From the NCBI RefSeq assembly GCF_051307055.1, contig NZ_CP149994.1, positions 1,674,001 through 1,738,000 of the forward strand: 64,000 nt of DNA, written 5' to 3'. The notes under the pieces were generated by a model. It was not told the origin of the DNA, did not search any database, and saw only the letters and a list, made by a program, of their open reading frames with translations. Of the stretch, positions 41,828 to 50,426 are shown piece after piece (positions within the stretch are counted from its first letter, which is position 1; each line of letters starts with the position of its first letter). Source of the DNA: Dryocola sp051307055 (GTDB lineage Bacteria; Pseudomonadota; Gammaproteobacteria; Enterobacterales; Enterobacteriaceae). A program made the position numbers and the translations under genes.

Positions 41828-41848
41828 TGGTATATCCATTGTATACCA
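41828..41848. promoter_or_regulatory. Perfect inverted repeat upstream of the 308-residue gene
   Basis: TGGTATA-TCCATTG-TATACCA is a perfect 7-bp inverted repeat with a 7-nt spacer, ending 16 nt before the start codon region. Its form fits a GntR/HutC-type operator. No regulator gene is adjacent. Confidence 0.5.
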
Positions 41849-41894
41849 GTAAATCCCTGCGAAGGGCGGCATAGTCAGACGGGGAAACAGCGCT

Positions 41895-41919
41895 GCCCTC
41901 TCCCGCAGCGGGAGAGGGC
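41895..41919. other. Strong hairpin between purB and the 308-residue gene
   Basis: GCCCTCTCCCG and CGGGAGAGGGC pair around CA. The T run follows on the plus strand, not on the purB strand, so it is not a canonical purB terminator. Confidence 0.4.
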
Positions 41920-41925
41920 TTTTTA

Positions 41926-43296
41926 TTACTTCAGTTCGTCAACCATAGTGATGGCGCGGCCGAGATAGTTAGCCGGCGTCATTTGCTTCAGCCGGGTTTT
42001 CTCGTCTTCCGGCAGTTCCAGACTGTCGATGAACTGCTTCATGCCTTCGGCATCCACGCGCTTGCCGCGGGTCAGCTCTTTGAGCTTCTCGTATGGTTTC
42101 TCGATGCCGTAGCGGCGCATCACGGTCTGAATCGGCTCCGCCAGCACTTCCCAGTTGTGATCCAGCTCGTCCAGCAGGCGGTCGCGGTTCACTTCCAGCT
42201 TGCTCACGCCCTTCAGGGTGGACTGGTACGCGATCAGCGCATAGCCGATGCCCACGCCAAGGTTACGCAGCACGGTGGAGTCGGTCAGGTCGCGCTGCCA
42301 GCGGGAAACCGGCAGCTTGCTCGCCAGATGTTGCAGCATGGCGTTAGAGAGGCCCAGGTTGCCTTCGGAGTTTTCGAAGTCGATTGGGTTAACTTTATGC
42401 GGCATGGTGGAAGAGCCGATTTCACCGGCAATGGTTTTTTGCTTAAAGTGGTTCAGGGCGATGTAGCCCCATACGTCGCGATCGAAATCAATCAGGATGG
42501 TGTTGAAGCGCGCCACGCAGTCAAACAGCTCGGCGATATAGTCGTGCGGCTCAATCTGCGTGGTGTACGGGTTCCACTGGATGCCCAGCGAGGTGACGAA
42601 CTCCTCGCTGAACTGATGCCAGTCCACTTCCGGATAAGCGGCGATGTGGGCGTTATAGTTGCCTACCGCGCCGTTGATCTTGCCGAGGATCTCCACTTTC
42701 TCAAGCTGACGGAACTGGCGCTCCATACGGTAGGCCACGTTCGCCATCTCTTTACCCATGGTGGACGGCGTTGCCGGCTGGCCGTGGGTGCGGGAAAGCA
42801 GAGGGATATCGCGATACTGCACCGACAGCTCTTTCACCGCATCGATGATTTTACGCCAGTACGGCAGCACCACTTCCTGACGGGCCGTTTCCAGCATCAG
42901 CGCGTGGGAAAGGTTATTGATATCCTCGGAGGTGCAGGCGAAGTGAATGAACTCGGAGACCGCGTGCAGGGCAGGGATAGACGCAACCTTTTCCTTCAGG
43001 AAATACTCAACGGCTTTCACATCGTGGTTGGTGGTGCGCTCAATGGTTTTGATGCGCGCGGCGTCTTCTTCACTGAACTGCGCGACGATTTTATCAAGGT
43101 AACCGTTTGCGTCGGCGTCAAAAGCAGGAACTTCCCTGATCGCTGCGTGGGCGGCTAATTTTTGCAGCCAGCGCACTTCTACCTGTACGCGAAATTTCAG
43201 CAAACCAAACTCGCTGAAAATAGCGCGCAGCGCGCTGACTTTATCGCCGTAGCGTCCATCTACGGGGGAAACGGCGGTCAGTGAGGATAATTCCAT
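41926..43296 (-). CDS. purB: Adenylosuccinate lyase PurB
   Basis: A 456-residue lyase of the fumarase/aspartase superfamily, identical in length to E. coli PurB. MELSSLTAVSPVDGRYGDKV opens the protein, the catalytic His lies in LLSRTHGQPATPSTMGKE, and the signature loop GSSTMPHKVNPIDFEN contains the catalytic Ser. It catalyses two fumarate-releasing steps of purine synthesis. It follows hflD by 21 nt in the conserved enteric order. Confidence 0.97.
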   Translation of the reverse strand: MELSSLTAVSPVDGRYGDKVSALRAIFSEFGLLKFRVQVEVRWLQKLAAHAAIREVPAFDADANGYLDKIVAQFSEEDAARIKTIERTTNHDVKAVEYFLKEKVASIPALHAVSEFIHFACTSEDINNLSHALMLETARQEVVLPYWRKIIDAVKELSVQYRDIPLLSRTHGQPATPSTMGKEMANVAYRMERQFRQLEKVEILGKINGAVGNYNAHIAAYPEVDWHQFSEEFVTSLGIQWNPYTTQIEPHDYIAELFDCVARFNTILIDFDRDVWGYIALNHFKQKTIAGEIGSSTMPHKVNPIDFENSEGNLGLSNAMLQHLASKLPVSRWQRDLTDSTVLRNLGVGIGYALIAYQSTLKGVSKLEVNRDRLLDELDHNWEVLAEPIQTVMRRYGIEKPYEKLKELTRGKRVDAEGMKQFIDSLELPEDEKTRLKQMTPANYLGRAITMVDELK

Positions 43297-43317
43297 AGGT
43301 CACAACTCCGAAAGAGG

Positions 43318-43947
43318 TTAACAATGAGCAAGAATTTGTTTTGCCTGCGTGCACAGGCGATTACGGGAAAACATTAGCTGCAGGCGGCCGCCGCCAACCT
43401 GGTGCCACAGCACGGCGGCGCGAATACCGGCCAGCAGCGAGGCGCGAACTTTGCTCTGCACCTGCGGGCTTTGCAGCACGGCGGGGGAGCCGGTGACCTG
43501 AATGCGTGGCCCAAGCGGGCTGATTACGTCGACATAAATACCGGCCATCGCGCTAAGCAGCGTGTCGGATTCCAGATCGAAATGCTCAAGCTGGCGTTGC
43601 AGACCGGCAATGCGTGATCCGAGCGTGTCCATCGCGCCTTTGCTGGCGTGCAGCTTACGCTCCAGCACCATCAGGCTTAAGGTGTAACGCGTCAGCTCCG
43701 CGTTCAGACCCTGACGATTGCTGGCGTTGAGCACGCCGAGCAGCGTTTCCAGGCCTAACTTCAGGTTGGCTTCGCTGCCGCCAAAGACGCCGAGCGTGGA
43801 GCCAGGGTTAAGATCGATAACGCTGTTAAGCGCGACATGCAGCGCGTCGGTATCACAGTGCCCCTGATGCGCAAGCTGTTGCACCAGTCGGGCGGACTGG
43901 CAGATGCCTGCCAGCGCGAGAGTAATATCGTAATAATTCTTAGCCAC
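43318..43947 (-). CDS. hflD: High frequency lysogenization protein HflD
   Basis: A 209-residue, mostly helical protein starting MAKNYYDITLALAGICQSAR, the hallmark of HflD. The family is membrane-associated and in E. coli it interferes with phage lambda CII. Located between mnmA and purB, as in other enterics, with 23 nt to mnmA. Confidence 0.95.
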   Translation of the reverse strand: MAKNYYDITLALAGICQSARLVQQLAHQGHCDTDALHVALNSVIDLNPGSTLGVFGGSEANLKLGLETLLGVLNASNRQGLNAELTRYTLSLMVLERKLHASKGAMDTLGSRIAGLQRQLEHFDLESDTLLSAMAGIYVDVISPLGPRIQVTGSPAVLQSPQVQSKVRASLLAGIRAAVLWHQVGGGRLQLMFSRNRLCTQAKQILAHC

Positions 43948-43970
43948 AGAGGTGCATCCTTGTCCGCAAG

Positions 43971-45077
43971 TTAGTCGGCGAGCGGCAAACGCTGCTCAAT
44001 AACACCGCCGCCCAGGCAGACTTCACCGCTGTAAAATACCGCGGACTGGCCTGGGGTGACTGCCGCAACCGGCTCTTCGAAACGCACTTCAATGCGATCG
44101 GCGTCGATTGGGGTGATGGTGCAGGGAATATCTGTCTGGCGATAACGCGTTTTCACCGTGCAGGCCAGCGGTTCGCTGAGCGTTTCGCGGTCAACCCAGT
44201 GTAGCTGCTGGGCAATCAGGCCAACGGACATCAGGCGCGGATGATCGTGTCCCTGGGCAACCACCAGAATATTGTTCTCAACGTCTTTATCAACGACATA
44301 CCACGGATCTTCGCTACCTTCTTTGGTACCGCCGATGCCAAGGCCCTTACGCTGGCCGAGGGTGTGGTACATCAGGCCCTGATGCTCGCCAATGGTTTCG
44401 CCGTCAACCGTAACAATTTTGCCCGGCTGAGCGGGCAGATAGCGGCCCAGGAATTCGCGGAACTTGCGCTCGCCGATAAAGCAGATGCCGGTGGAGTCTT
44501 TTTTCTTCGCGGTGATGAGATCCAGCTCTTCGGCGATGCGACGCACTTCTGGTTTTTCTAATTCGCCGACCGGGAAGAGGCTCTGGGCAATCTGCTCATG
44601 ACCGAGGGTGTAGAGGAAATAGCTCTGGTCTTTATTGCCGTCCAGCCCGCGCAGCAGCTGGCTTTTGCCGTCCACATCCGCGCGCTTAACGTAGTGGCCG
44701 GTGGCGATGTAATCGGCGCCTAAATCTTCAGCGGCGAATTCGAGGAAGGCTTTAAATTTGATCTCTTTGTTGCACAGGATATCCGGGTTCGGCGTGCGCC
44801 CGGCTTTGTACTCTTCCAGGAAGTGTTCAAAGACGTTATCCCAGTATTCGGCAGCAAAGTTAACGGTGTGCAGCTCAATGCCGAGCTTGTCGCATACGGC
44901 CTGCGCATCCGCTAAATCGGCGGCTGCGGTGCAGTACTCCTCGCCGTCATCCTCTTCCCAGTTCTTCATGAACAGGCCTTCTACCCTGTAACCCTGCTGT
45001 TGCAGCAGGTAAGCAGAAACGGAGGAATCGACACCGCCGGACATCCCGACGATCACTTTTTTTGGGCTTTCAGACAT
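43971..45077 (-). CDS. mnmA: tRNA-specific 2-thiouridylase MnmA
   Basis: A 368-residue enzyme; ATG at 45077 (MSESPKKVIVGMSGGVDSSV) is chosen since it gives the E. coli length and the PP-loop SGGVDSS near the N-terminus. The catalytic cysteines are seen in NPDILCNKEIKF and STGICFIGERKF. It thiolates U34 of Lys, Glu and Gln tRNAs with sulphur from the Tus relay. Part of the conserved nudJ-mnmA-hflD-purB run. Confidence 0.97.
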   Translation of the reverse strand: MSESPKKVIVGMSGGVDSSVSAYLLQQQGYRVEGLFMKNWEEDDGEEYCTAAADLADAQAVCDKLGIELHTVNFAAEYWDNVFEHFLEEYKAGRTPNPDILCNKEIKFKAFLEFAAEDLGADYIATGHYVKRADVDGKSQLLRGLDGNKDQSYFLYTLGHEQIAQSLFPVGELEKPEVRRIAEELDLITAKKKDSTGICFIGERKFREFLGRYLPAQPGKIVTVDGETIGEHQGLMYHTLGQRKGLGIGGTKEGSEDPWYVVDKDVENNILVVAQGHDHPRLMSVGLIAQQLHWVDRETLSEPLACTVKTRYRQTDIPCTITPIDADRIEVRFEEPVAAVTPGQSAVFYSGEVCLGGGVIEQRLPLAD

Positions 45078-45143
45078 GGAGTAACTCACGACATTGAACT
45101 TAAAGGCGGCGTATTCTACCACGCATCCCCGCCCCTGGCACCC

Positions 45144-45593
45144 TTAAGTAAACGGCCAGTTAAATGCGCCGAGCATCGCGAGGGGATAACGTTCAGCCTG
45201 CTGATAGCAGCGGATACTCTCGGCGACCAGCGGCGAGCGTAGATTCGTCGCGTTAATAATTTGTTGCGCATCCAGCCACAGGCAGCGGTCGATATCGCTG
45301 TCGTGCGGCGTGGTCACAAGCTCCTCGTCCAGATCGATGGCGAAGAGAAAACGCAGGAAAGGCGTCTTATCCGGCGCTATCCACTGATGCATACGGATAA
45401 AGCTTTGCGGCGCGGCGCGAATGCCCGTCTCTTCATAAAGCTCGCGGCTTGCGGCTTCCGTAAGCGTTTCATCGGCCTCCAGGTGACCGGCAGGCTGGTT
45501 CCACAGCGCTTTGCCGTTAATCGTCTCTTCCACGACCAGAAATTTTCCCTGCGCCTGTACTACGCAGGCCACGGTCACGTGCGGTTTAAACAT
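45144..45593 (-). CDS. nudJ: Phosphatase NudJ (Nudix hydrolase)
   Basis: A 149-residue protein beginning MFKPHVTVACVVQAQGKFLV. The Nudix box is GHLEADETLTEAASRELYEE then TGI, with the metal-binding REx2EE intact. E. coli NudJ hydrolyses HMP-pyrophosphate and nucleoside tri/diphosphates. Located 66 nt upstream of the mnmA start. Confidence 0.95.
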   Translation of the reverse strand: MFKPHVTVACVVQAQGKFLVVEETINGKALWNQPAGHLEADETLTEAASRELYEETGIRAAPQSFIRMHQWIAPDKTPFLRFLFAIDLDEELVTTPHDSDIDRCLWLDAQQIINATNLRSPLVAESIRCYQQAERYPLAMLGAFNWPFT

Positions 45594-45601
45594 GGGGATC
45601 C

Positions 45602-45931
45602 TTAAAGCGGCTTGTTAATGTTGTCGTACATCGCATCCAGCTGTTGCAGGCGTCGATCGTAGGCTTTGGTCAGGCAGATTACCTTGCCGCCGCACTGCCG
45701 GCGCGTTTTCAGCCAGCTCTGCTGGGCATCCTGAATGGCGCCGCGGCCTCCCATCGCCAGCAGCCCCTTCAGGAACTGATATTTAGTGCTCATTTCCACG
45801 TCTTTATCGTTCAGGGAAAGGTGGGAGCAGATAGCTTTCTCATCCGCCGCTCTGGCTTTCTGGCAGTCAAAGCTTGCCGCGCCGGCGGCGAGGGGACTCA
45901 GTAACGCGAGAGCTAAAATGAGGCGTTTCAT
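45602..45931 (-). CDS. Exported DUF1311/LprI-like protein
   Basis: A 109-residue protein starting ATG 45931 (MKRLILALALLSPLAAGAAS, a signal peptide). The mature part has four Cys (FDCQKA, AICSH, RRQCGG, VICLTK) with the LprI pattern KARAADEKAICSH...DVEMSTKYQFL and a late QQSWLKTRRQCG. LprI-like proteins include lysozyme inhibitors. It overlaps the rluE stop by 4 nt (ATGA) and lies 8 nt before nudJ, an insertion relative to the E. coli rluE-nudJ arrangement. Confidence 0.82.
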   Translation of the reverse strand: MKRLILALALLSPLAAGAASFDCQKARAADEKAICSHLSLNDKDVEMSTKYQFLKGLLAMGGRGAIQDAQQSWLKTRRQCGGKVICLTKAYDRRLQQLDAMYDNINKPL

Positions 45932-46563
45932 TTGCTTTTCTCCTGCGGGATTTCCCGCCATTGACCGTTATCGAGGCCGTTCAGCGTGTACTCTCCCAGC
46001 GCAAAGCGAATCAGACGTAGCGTAGGATAGCCTACGTGCGCCGTCATGCGGCGGACCTGGCGATTACGGCCTTCATACAAGGTGATTTTAAGCCAGCTGG
46101 TGGGAATCGCTTTGCGTTCGCGAATGGGCGGATTGCGCGGCCACAGCCATTCCGGCTCGTTAACCAGTTCGACGCCGGCGGGCAGGGTAGGACCGTCGTT
46201 AAGCGTCACGCCCTCGCGCAGCGCAGCCAGCGCTTCTTCCTTTGGCTCGCCTTCTACCTGCACATAGTAAATCTTGCCGGTTCGTTTGCCTGGCTGAGTA
46301 AGCTGCGCCTGCAGCGCGCCATCGTTGGTAAGCACCAGCAGGCCTTCGCTGTCCCGGTCTAAACGTCCGGCGGCATAAATTCCTTGTAACGGGATGTAAT
46401 CTTTCAGCGTGCCGCGTCCCGCTTCGTCCGTAAACTGCGGCAGGACATCGTACGGTTTATTGAAGATAACCAGCCGCTTCGGTCCGTCAGCGCCCGGCTT
46501 TTTAGCTGGCCTTTTGGTGCTGAATCGTTTAACTGGGTGATTTCTAAAAGATGTTTTATTCAT
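45928..46563 (-). CDS. rluE: 23S rRNA pseudouridine(2457) synthase RluE
   Basis: A 211-residue RsuA-family synthase. ATG 46563 (MNKTSFRNHPVKRFSTKRPA) is used; a longer frame overlaps the icd promoter region. The active-site GRLDRDSEGLLVLTNDG holds the catalytic Asp, and GRNRQVRRMTAHVGYPTLRL is the RsuA-type C-terminal signature. It modifies U2457 of 23S rRNA. Divergent from icd by 133 nt, as in other enterics. Confidence 0.95.
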   Translation of the reverse strand: MNKTSFRNHPVKRFSTKRPAKKPGADGPKRLVIFNKPYDVLPQFTDEAGRGTLKDYIPLQGIYAAGRLDRDSEGLLVLTNDGALQAQLTQPGKRTGKIYYVQVEGEPKEEALAALREGVTLNDGPTLPAGVELVNEPEWLWPRNPPIRERKAIPTSWLKITLYEGRNRQVRRMTAHVGYPTLRLIRFALGEYTLNGLDNGQWREIPQEKSK

Positions 46564-46696
46564 AGTGTTTTCAGACGACGGGTATTCACGCATTATAACG
46601 GAAATCATCGGTGATTGGCGCGGGCCTGATATTCAAGTAGTATTGACACGCATATTACAAATCATTAACAAACAGAAGCGCTCGAAGGAGAGGTTA

Positions 46697-47947
46697 ATGG
46701 AAAGCAAAGTAGTTGTTCCGGCGGAAGGTACAAAGATCACCCTGCAAGATGGCAAACTGAACGTTCCTCACAACCCGATCATCCCTTTCATTGAAGGTGA
46801 TGGTATCGGTGTGGATGTGACGCCTGCCATGATCAAAGTGGTGGATGCCGCCGTGCAAAAAGCCTATAACGGCGAGCGGAAAATTTCCTGGATGGAAATC
46901 TATACCGGCGAAAAATCTACCCAACTGTATGGCCAGGATGTCTGGCTGCCAGAAGAGACTCTGGACCTGATTCGTGACTACCGCGTTGCCATCAAAGGCC
47001 CGCTGACCACCCCGGTCGGCGGCGGTATTCGTTCTCTGAACGTTGCGCTGCGCCAGCAGCTTGACCTGTACGTTTGTCTGCGTCCGGTGCGTTACTACCA
47101 GGGCACGCCTAGCCCGGTTAAGCACCCCGAGCTGACCAACATGGTTATCTTCCGTGAAAACTCAGAAGATATCTATGCGGGCATCGAGTGGAAAGCCGAC
47201 AGCGCCGAAGCTGAAAAAGTGATTAAATTCCTGCGCGATGAAATGAAGGTCACGAAAATTCGTTTCCCTGAACATTGCGGTATCGGCATCAAGCCTTGCT
47301 CCGAAGAGGGCACCAAACGCCTGGTTCGCGCGGCCATCGAATACGCCATCACCAACGACCGTGATTCCGTAACCCTGGTGCACAAAGGCAACATCATGAA
47401 ATTCACCGAAGGCGCTTTTAAAGACTGGGGTTACCAGCTGGCGCGTGAAGAATTTGGTGGTGAGCTGATCGACGGCGGCCCATGGGTGAAGCTGAAAAAC
47501 CCAAATACCGGCAAAGAGATCGTGGTGAAAGACGTGATCGCCGATGCGTTCCTGCAGCAGATCCTGCTGCGTCCTGCTGAATACGACGTGATCGCCTGTA
47601 TGAACCTGAACGGCGACTACATCTCCGACGCCCTGGCAGCGCAGGTTGGCGGTATCGGTATCGCCCCTGGCGCTAACATCGGTGACGAATGCGCGCTGTT
47701 CGAAGCGACCCACGGCACCGCGCCAAAATATGCAGGCCAGGATAAAGTGAACCCAGGCTCCATCATCCTGTCCGCAGAAATGATGCTGCGTCATATGGAA
47801 TGGTTCGAAGCCGCAGACCTGATCGTCAAAGGTATGGAAGGCGCCATCAACGCCAAAACCGTCACCTATGACTTTGAACGTCTGATGGAAGGCGCTAAGC
47901 TGCTGAAATGTTCAGAGTTTGGCGACGCGATGATCGAACACATGTAA
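46697..47947 (+). CDS. icd: NADP-dependent isocitrate dehydrogenase Icd
   Basis: A 416-residue enzyme, E. coli length, starting at ATG 46697 after GAAGGAGAGG. The phosphorylatable Ser lies in GGGIRSLNVALRQ (S113), with RENSEDIYAGIEW, the metal site NLNGDYISDALAA and the NADP loop THGTAPKYAGQDKVNPGS all intact. A TCA-cycle enzyme. Its 3' end is a well-known integration site of lambdoid phages, and here it is duplicated downstream at 50186. Confidence 0.98.
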   Translation: MESKVVVPAEGTKITLQDGKLNVPHNPIIPFIEGDGIGVDVTPAMIKVVDAAVQKAYNGERKISWMEIYTGEKSTQLYGQDVWLPEETLDLIRDYRVAIKGPLTTPVGGGIRSLNVALRQQLDLYVCLRPVRYYQGTPSPVKHPELTNMVIFRENSEDIYAGIEWKADSAEAEKVIKFLRDEMKVTKIRFPEHCGIGIKPCSEEGTKRLVRAAIEYAITNDRDSVTLVHKGNIMKFTEGAFKDWGYQLAREEFGGELIDGGPWVKLKNPNTGKEIVVKDVIADAFLQQILLRPAEYDVIACMNLNGDYISDALAAQVGGIGIAPGANIGDECALFEATHGTAPKYAGQDKVNPGSIILSAEMMLRHMEWFEAADLIVKGMEGAINAKTVTYDFERLMEGAKLLKCSEFGDAMIEHM

Positions 47948-48000
47948 TCAGCTTTGCTGATTGTGTGATAACGGGAGCTCTGTGCTCCCGTTTTTTATTA
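47921..48000 (+). repeat. 80-bp icd 3'-end attachment repeat, left copy
   Basis: The last 27 nt of icd plus its terminator are repeated at 50186-50265 with 4 mismatches in 80. This is the structure left by an element that recombined into the icd 3' end and restored it. Confidence 0.8.
47969..47997 (+). terminator. Rho-independent terminator of icd
   Basis: ACGGGAG-CTCTGTG-CTCCCGT followed by TTTTTT, 22 nt after the icd stop. Confidence 0.9.
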
Positions 48001-48275
48001 TTCGCTTTGGAACGGTTATCAAAATTTTATCAAAACAAGTTATCAAAACCCCATCCCGAAAACGTCAAACAGCGATAGTAAACCAGTCCTTGCCGCTGTA
48101 ATTGCCCGCCCTTTAAAATCCAGCCAATATATCGCAGCGTAGGGATAGTGGGATAACCGCATTACTACCCGTTTTATCCTGCAAGAACCATGTGGGGAAG
48201 TTGTATTCGTTCGTCAAAGTTTGACTTCATTGTTATTAAAGTTATGATTGGGTCATAACAATAGCGGAAAGCCTT

Positions 48276-48641
48276 ATGGAAAGAGACGTCGGTTTAGACT
48301 ATTTGCTTTCACTACACGGATCGACGGTGTATCGAGATGATGGTTATTAGTGGAAAGTAGAGGTCTGGGAAGTTAAGCCATCAACTTACATTCCACATGG
48401 CATACGCTATAGCTTAACGCTTCATGACAAACATAATACTCGAGTGTTTGGGATGGATAATGCTCACGGCATCAAGATGCCCAAAAAGGGAAGTTACGCC
48501 GGCAGAATGGTGTATGACCATCTGCATCGTACTCCTTATGACAAGGGTTACCCATACGAGTTTTTGTCTGCAGCGCAGCTTATCGAAGATTTCTTTAACA
48601 AATGTGATGAAGTCATTGAGCAACGAGAAAAAAGAGGTTGA
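48276..48641 (+). pseudogene. TumE-family toxin gene with an internal stop
   Basis: A 121-codon frame from ATG 48276 (MERDVGLDYLLSLHGSTVYR) is interrupted by TAG at 48348-48350 (codon 25, in DDGY-stop-WKVEVWEV) and continues to TGA at 48641. The rest (RYSLTLHDKHNTRVFGMDNA, PYEFLSAAQLIEDFF) matches the TumE (DUF6516) toxin family. Reversion of TAG to TGG would give the expected YWWK sequence. The start of a 65-codon remainder (48444) is internal. It lies 4 nt before its partner antitoxin gene. Confidence 0.7.
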
Positions 48642-48645
48642 GTCT

Positions 48646-49029
48646 ATGAAAGCTCTTATTGGTGTTATGCCTGAAGAGCACATCCGTCACAGGATGCTAG
48701 CTATCGTCAAGGGTGAGTATAAGCCTGAGTCGGGAGAGCCCAGCGTTTGGTTCACGTCAGTAAATGCGTTAGCTCAGGTTCTTAGCAATGAAAATATAGA
48801 TTTGCTCAGACTGATGGATAAGCAAAAACCTGAAACAATCACTGAATTAGCTGGTATGTCCGGACGTAAAAAAAGTAACTTATCAGTGACGCTAAAAACG
48901 CTTAGCTCACGCGGCTTTGTTAGACTGGAAAAGCAGGGTAGAGGGGTAAAACCCGTCGCGCTATTCACTGATTTCGATATTCAGGTAAAGCAGAAATTCA
49001 TGACTAAGTTTGAGCCTAAAGTTGCTTGA
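48646..49029 (+). CDS. Helix-turn-helix antitoxin of TumE-type system
   Basis: A 127-residue protein from ATG 48646 (MKALIGVMPEEHIRHRMLAI). WFTSVNALAQVLSNENIDLL, ITELAGMSGRKKSNLSVTLK and LSSRGFVRLEKQGRGVKPVA form the winged helix pattern of the TumA-like antitoxin. It would repress its own operon and neutralise the toxin. The toxin gene in front is inactivated by a nonsense codon while this gene is intact, the order expected during decay. It is inside the icd-flanked insertion. Confidence 0.72.
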   Translation: MKALIGVMPEEHIRHRMLAIVKGEYKPESGEPSVWFTSVNALAQVLSNENIDLLRLMDKQKPETITELAGMSGRKKSNLSVTLKTLSSRGFVRLEKQGRGVKPVALFTDFDIQVKQKFMTKFEPKVA

Positions 49030-49131
49030 TGTTCTGGTAGCAAGGCTCATTGCGGACCACATCAGAAGGACTCTATTAACCCGTCACCCGGCGGGTTTTT
49101 GCTTTCCGAATCGGCACACTCTTATGAGTCT

Positions 49132-49443
49132 TTACTTGAAAGCGCCACATAGCCATGCAATGAAGGTAATCAGCATCATCAGTTTAAGGAGCTGTGAAAA
49201 GGGCGCGCCGGTCACACAGGTTTGCTTTGCTGCATCTTCACTCTGAGCCGTTGGTTGAAATTTAGCTAGCTGATTGGTATGAGATATTCCTGCTCCAGGA
49301 GTGCTAACCGTACTGCGAATGCCTTTCTTCCCGATATTTACCGTTGCCCCTTTTCCACCAGGAGAAGCGCTGACTCCACTTTTGCTGATGTTAATGCTGA
49401 CACCTAGTGCGATCTGGATGCGTTTTCTTAGACGAAAGCCCAT
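49132..49443 (-). CDS. DUF4236 family protein
   Basis: A 103-residue protein. MGFRLRKRIQIALGVSINIS and KSGVSASPGGKGATVNIGKK then GIRSTVSTPGAGIS form the DUF4236 domain, a small beta-rich domain common in prophages and accessory DNA. A C-terminal hydrophobic helix (LLKLMMLITFIAWLCGAF) suggests membrane attachment. Function of the family is unknown. A small exported protein gene lies just upstream on the same strand. Confidence 0.78.
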   Translation of the reverse strand: MGFRLRKRIQIALGVSINISKSGVSASPGGKGATVNIGKKGIRSTVSTPGAGISHTNQLAKFQPTAQSEDAAKQTCVTGAPFSQLLKLMMLITFIAWLCGAFK

Positions 49444-49455
49444 TAGAACTGCTCC

Positions 49456-49593
49456 TTAATCAAAAGAACAGTAACCACCTTTATGATGCGATCCGGTTCC
49501 GCCATGAGGATGCTGGCCTTTAGGGCAAGCTATTGCCGAAGTGGTAAAAGCAAAAGCGATAGCGAATAACGCTAAAATGGCGATCTTTTTCAT
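49456..49593 (-). CDS. Small exported protein, 45 residues
   Basis: From ATG 49593: signal peptide MKKIAILALFAIAFAFTTSA then a 23-residue mature part ACPKGQHPHGGTGSHHKGGY plus CSFD. The mature peptide is Gly/His-rich with two Cys that could pair, and it could bind metal. Related small HPHGGTGxHHKGGYC proteins occur in enteric prophages (inferred by recall). It lies 12 nt upstream of the DUF4236 gene. Confidence 0.62.
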   Translation of the reverse strand: MKKIAILALFAIAFAFTTSAIACPKGQHPHGGTGSHHKGGYCSFD

Positions 49594-49764
49594 ATTTACA
49601 CCTCTTCTGAATTAACAATCGTGTAAGGCTTGTACAGTTCATGCTTCTGATTATTCTCAGTCAATCTCTGGTAAATCATCAGCGCACCTAATCGTAGGGT
49701 TTGTTATTGTGTATCGAATGGATGATGTTAAGATATTTCCGATTGCAGTCAATGGAAATATAAA

Positions 49765-50118
49765 ATGAAGAAAGTAGTTGCTTTAGCGCTTGGGGTTTTG
49801 CTGTTGTCTGGTTGTACTGTTCGCGTCGCTGACATGACGGTTGGTAGTACTAAAAATTACAATCTTAACGCTGCCAGGTTTGAGAAAGGCCAGCGCGTAA
49901 TTGGCGAAGATAAAGCGCCGATTGTCATTTTTCCACTTGGCATTCCGAGCGTAAAAACTGCTATGGATCGCGCTATTGAGAAAGATAAATGTGCCGTTGG
50001 CCTTAGTGATGTAGTTATCTATCAGCTTAATCATGCATTTGTGTTTGGTACTTTTGGGTATCGCGTTGAAGGAACGCAGATTATCGATAAGTCCCAAAGA
50101 GGCTGTGAAAACAACTAA
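49765..50118 (+). CDS. Small lipoprotein of unknown function
   Basis: A 117-residue protein: MKKVVALALGVLLLSGCTVR has a lipobox (LSGC, Cys 17). The mature domain has a single C-terminal Cys (RGCENN) and a repeat-free beta-rich appearance (APIVIFPLGIPSVKTAMDRA, CAVGLSDVVIYQL). Small TRL-like or prophage lipoproteins look like this; I recognise the general VGLSDVVI pattern but cannot name it. A terminator follows directly, and the duplicated icd end lies 68 nt beyond the stop. Confidence 0.65.
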   Translation: MKKVVALALGVLLLSGCTVRVADMTVGSTKNYNLNAARFEKGQRVIGEDKAPIVIFPLGIPSVKTAMDRAIEKDKCAVGLSDVVIYQLNHAFVFGTFGYRVEGTQIIDKSQRGCENN

Positions 50119-50137
50119 TACTTAAAGCGTTAAATCA

Positions 50138-50162
50138 GGCTACCTCAAGGTGGCTTTTTTTC
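50138..50162 (+). terminator. Terminator after the lipoprotein gene
   Basis: GGCTACC-TCAA-GGTGGC followed by a run of seven Ts. Confidence 0.75.
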
Positions 50163-50185
50163 GCGTTACTTTGCCGGCTGGGCCT

Positions 50186-50265
50186 GGCGACGCGATGATC
50201 GAACACATGTAATCGGCCCTGCTGATTGTGTGATAACGGGAGCCCTGTGCTCCCGTTTTTTATTA
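50186..50265 (+). repeat. 80-bp icd 3'-end attachment repeat, right copy
   Basis: GGCGACGCGATGATCGAACA then CATGTAATC and a complete terminator hairpin; 76 of 80 positions agree with 47921-48000. It marks the right end of a 2.2-kb insertion remnant. Confidence 0.8.
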
Positions 50266-50426
50266 CGGTAAACCAGTGCGACTGGCCTGACCTCTGTGAA
50301 AATGCAATTTTTTGCGCTCTGAATAAAATTTCTTTGCCTATATTTAAGTAAATCTCACGCCCAGGCGCTTCTGACAGGCGCAAGTGTTAATGCTTTCTAA
50401 TCCGTTAAATATATAAGGGAAATTAT

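Noticed and set aside
41895..41919. Hairpin as a purB terminator
   Set aside because: On the purB strand no U tract follows; the T run is on the other strand.
41983..43158. A 391-codon plus-strand frame
   Set aside because: Antisense shadow of purB, which is complete and conserved.
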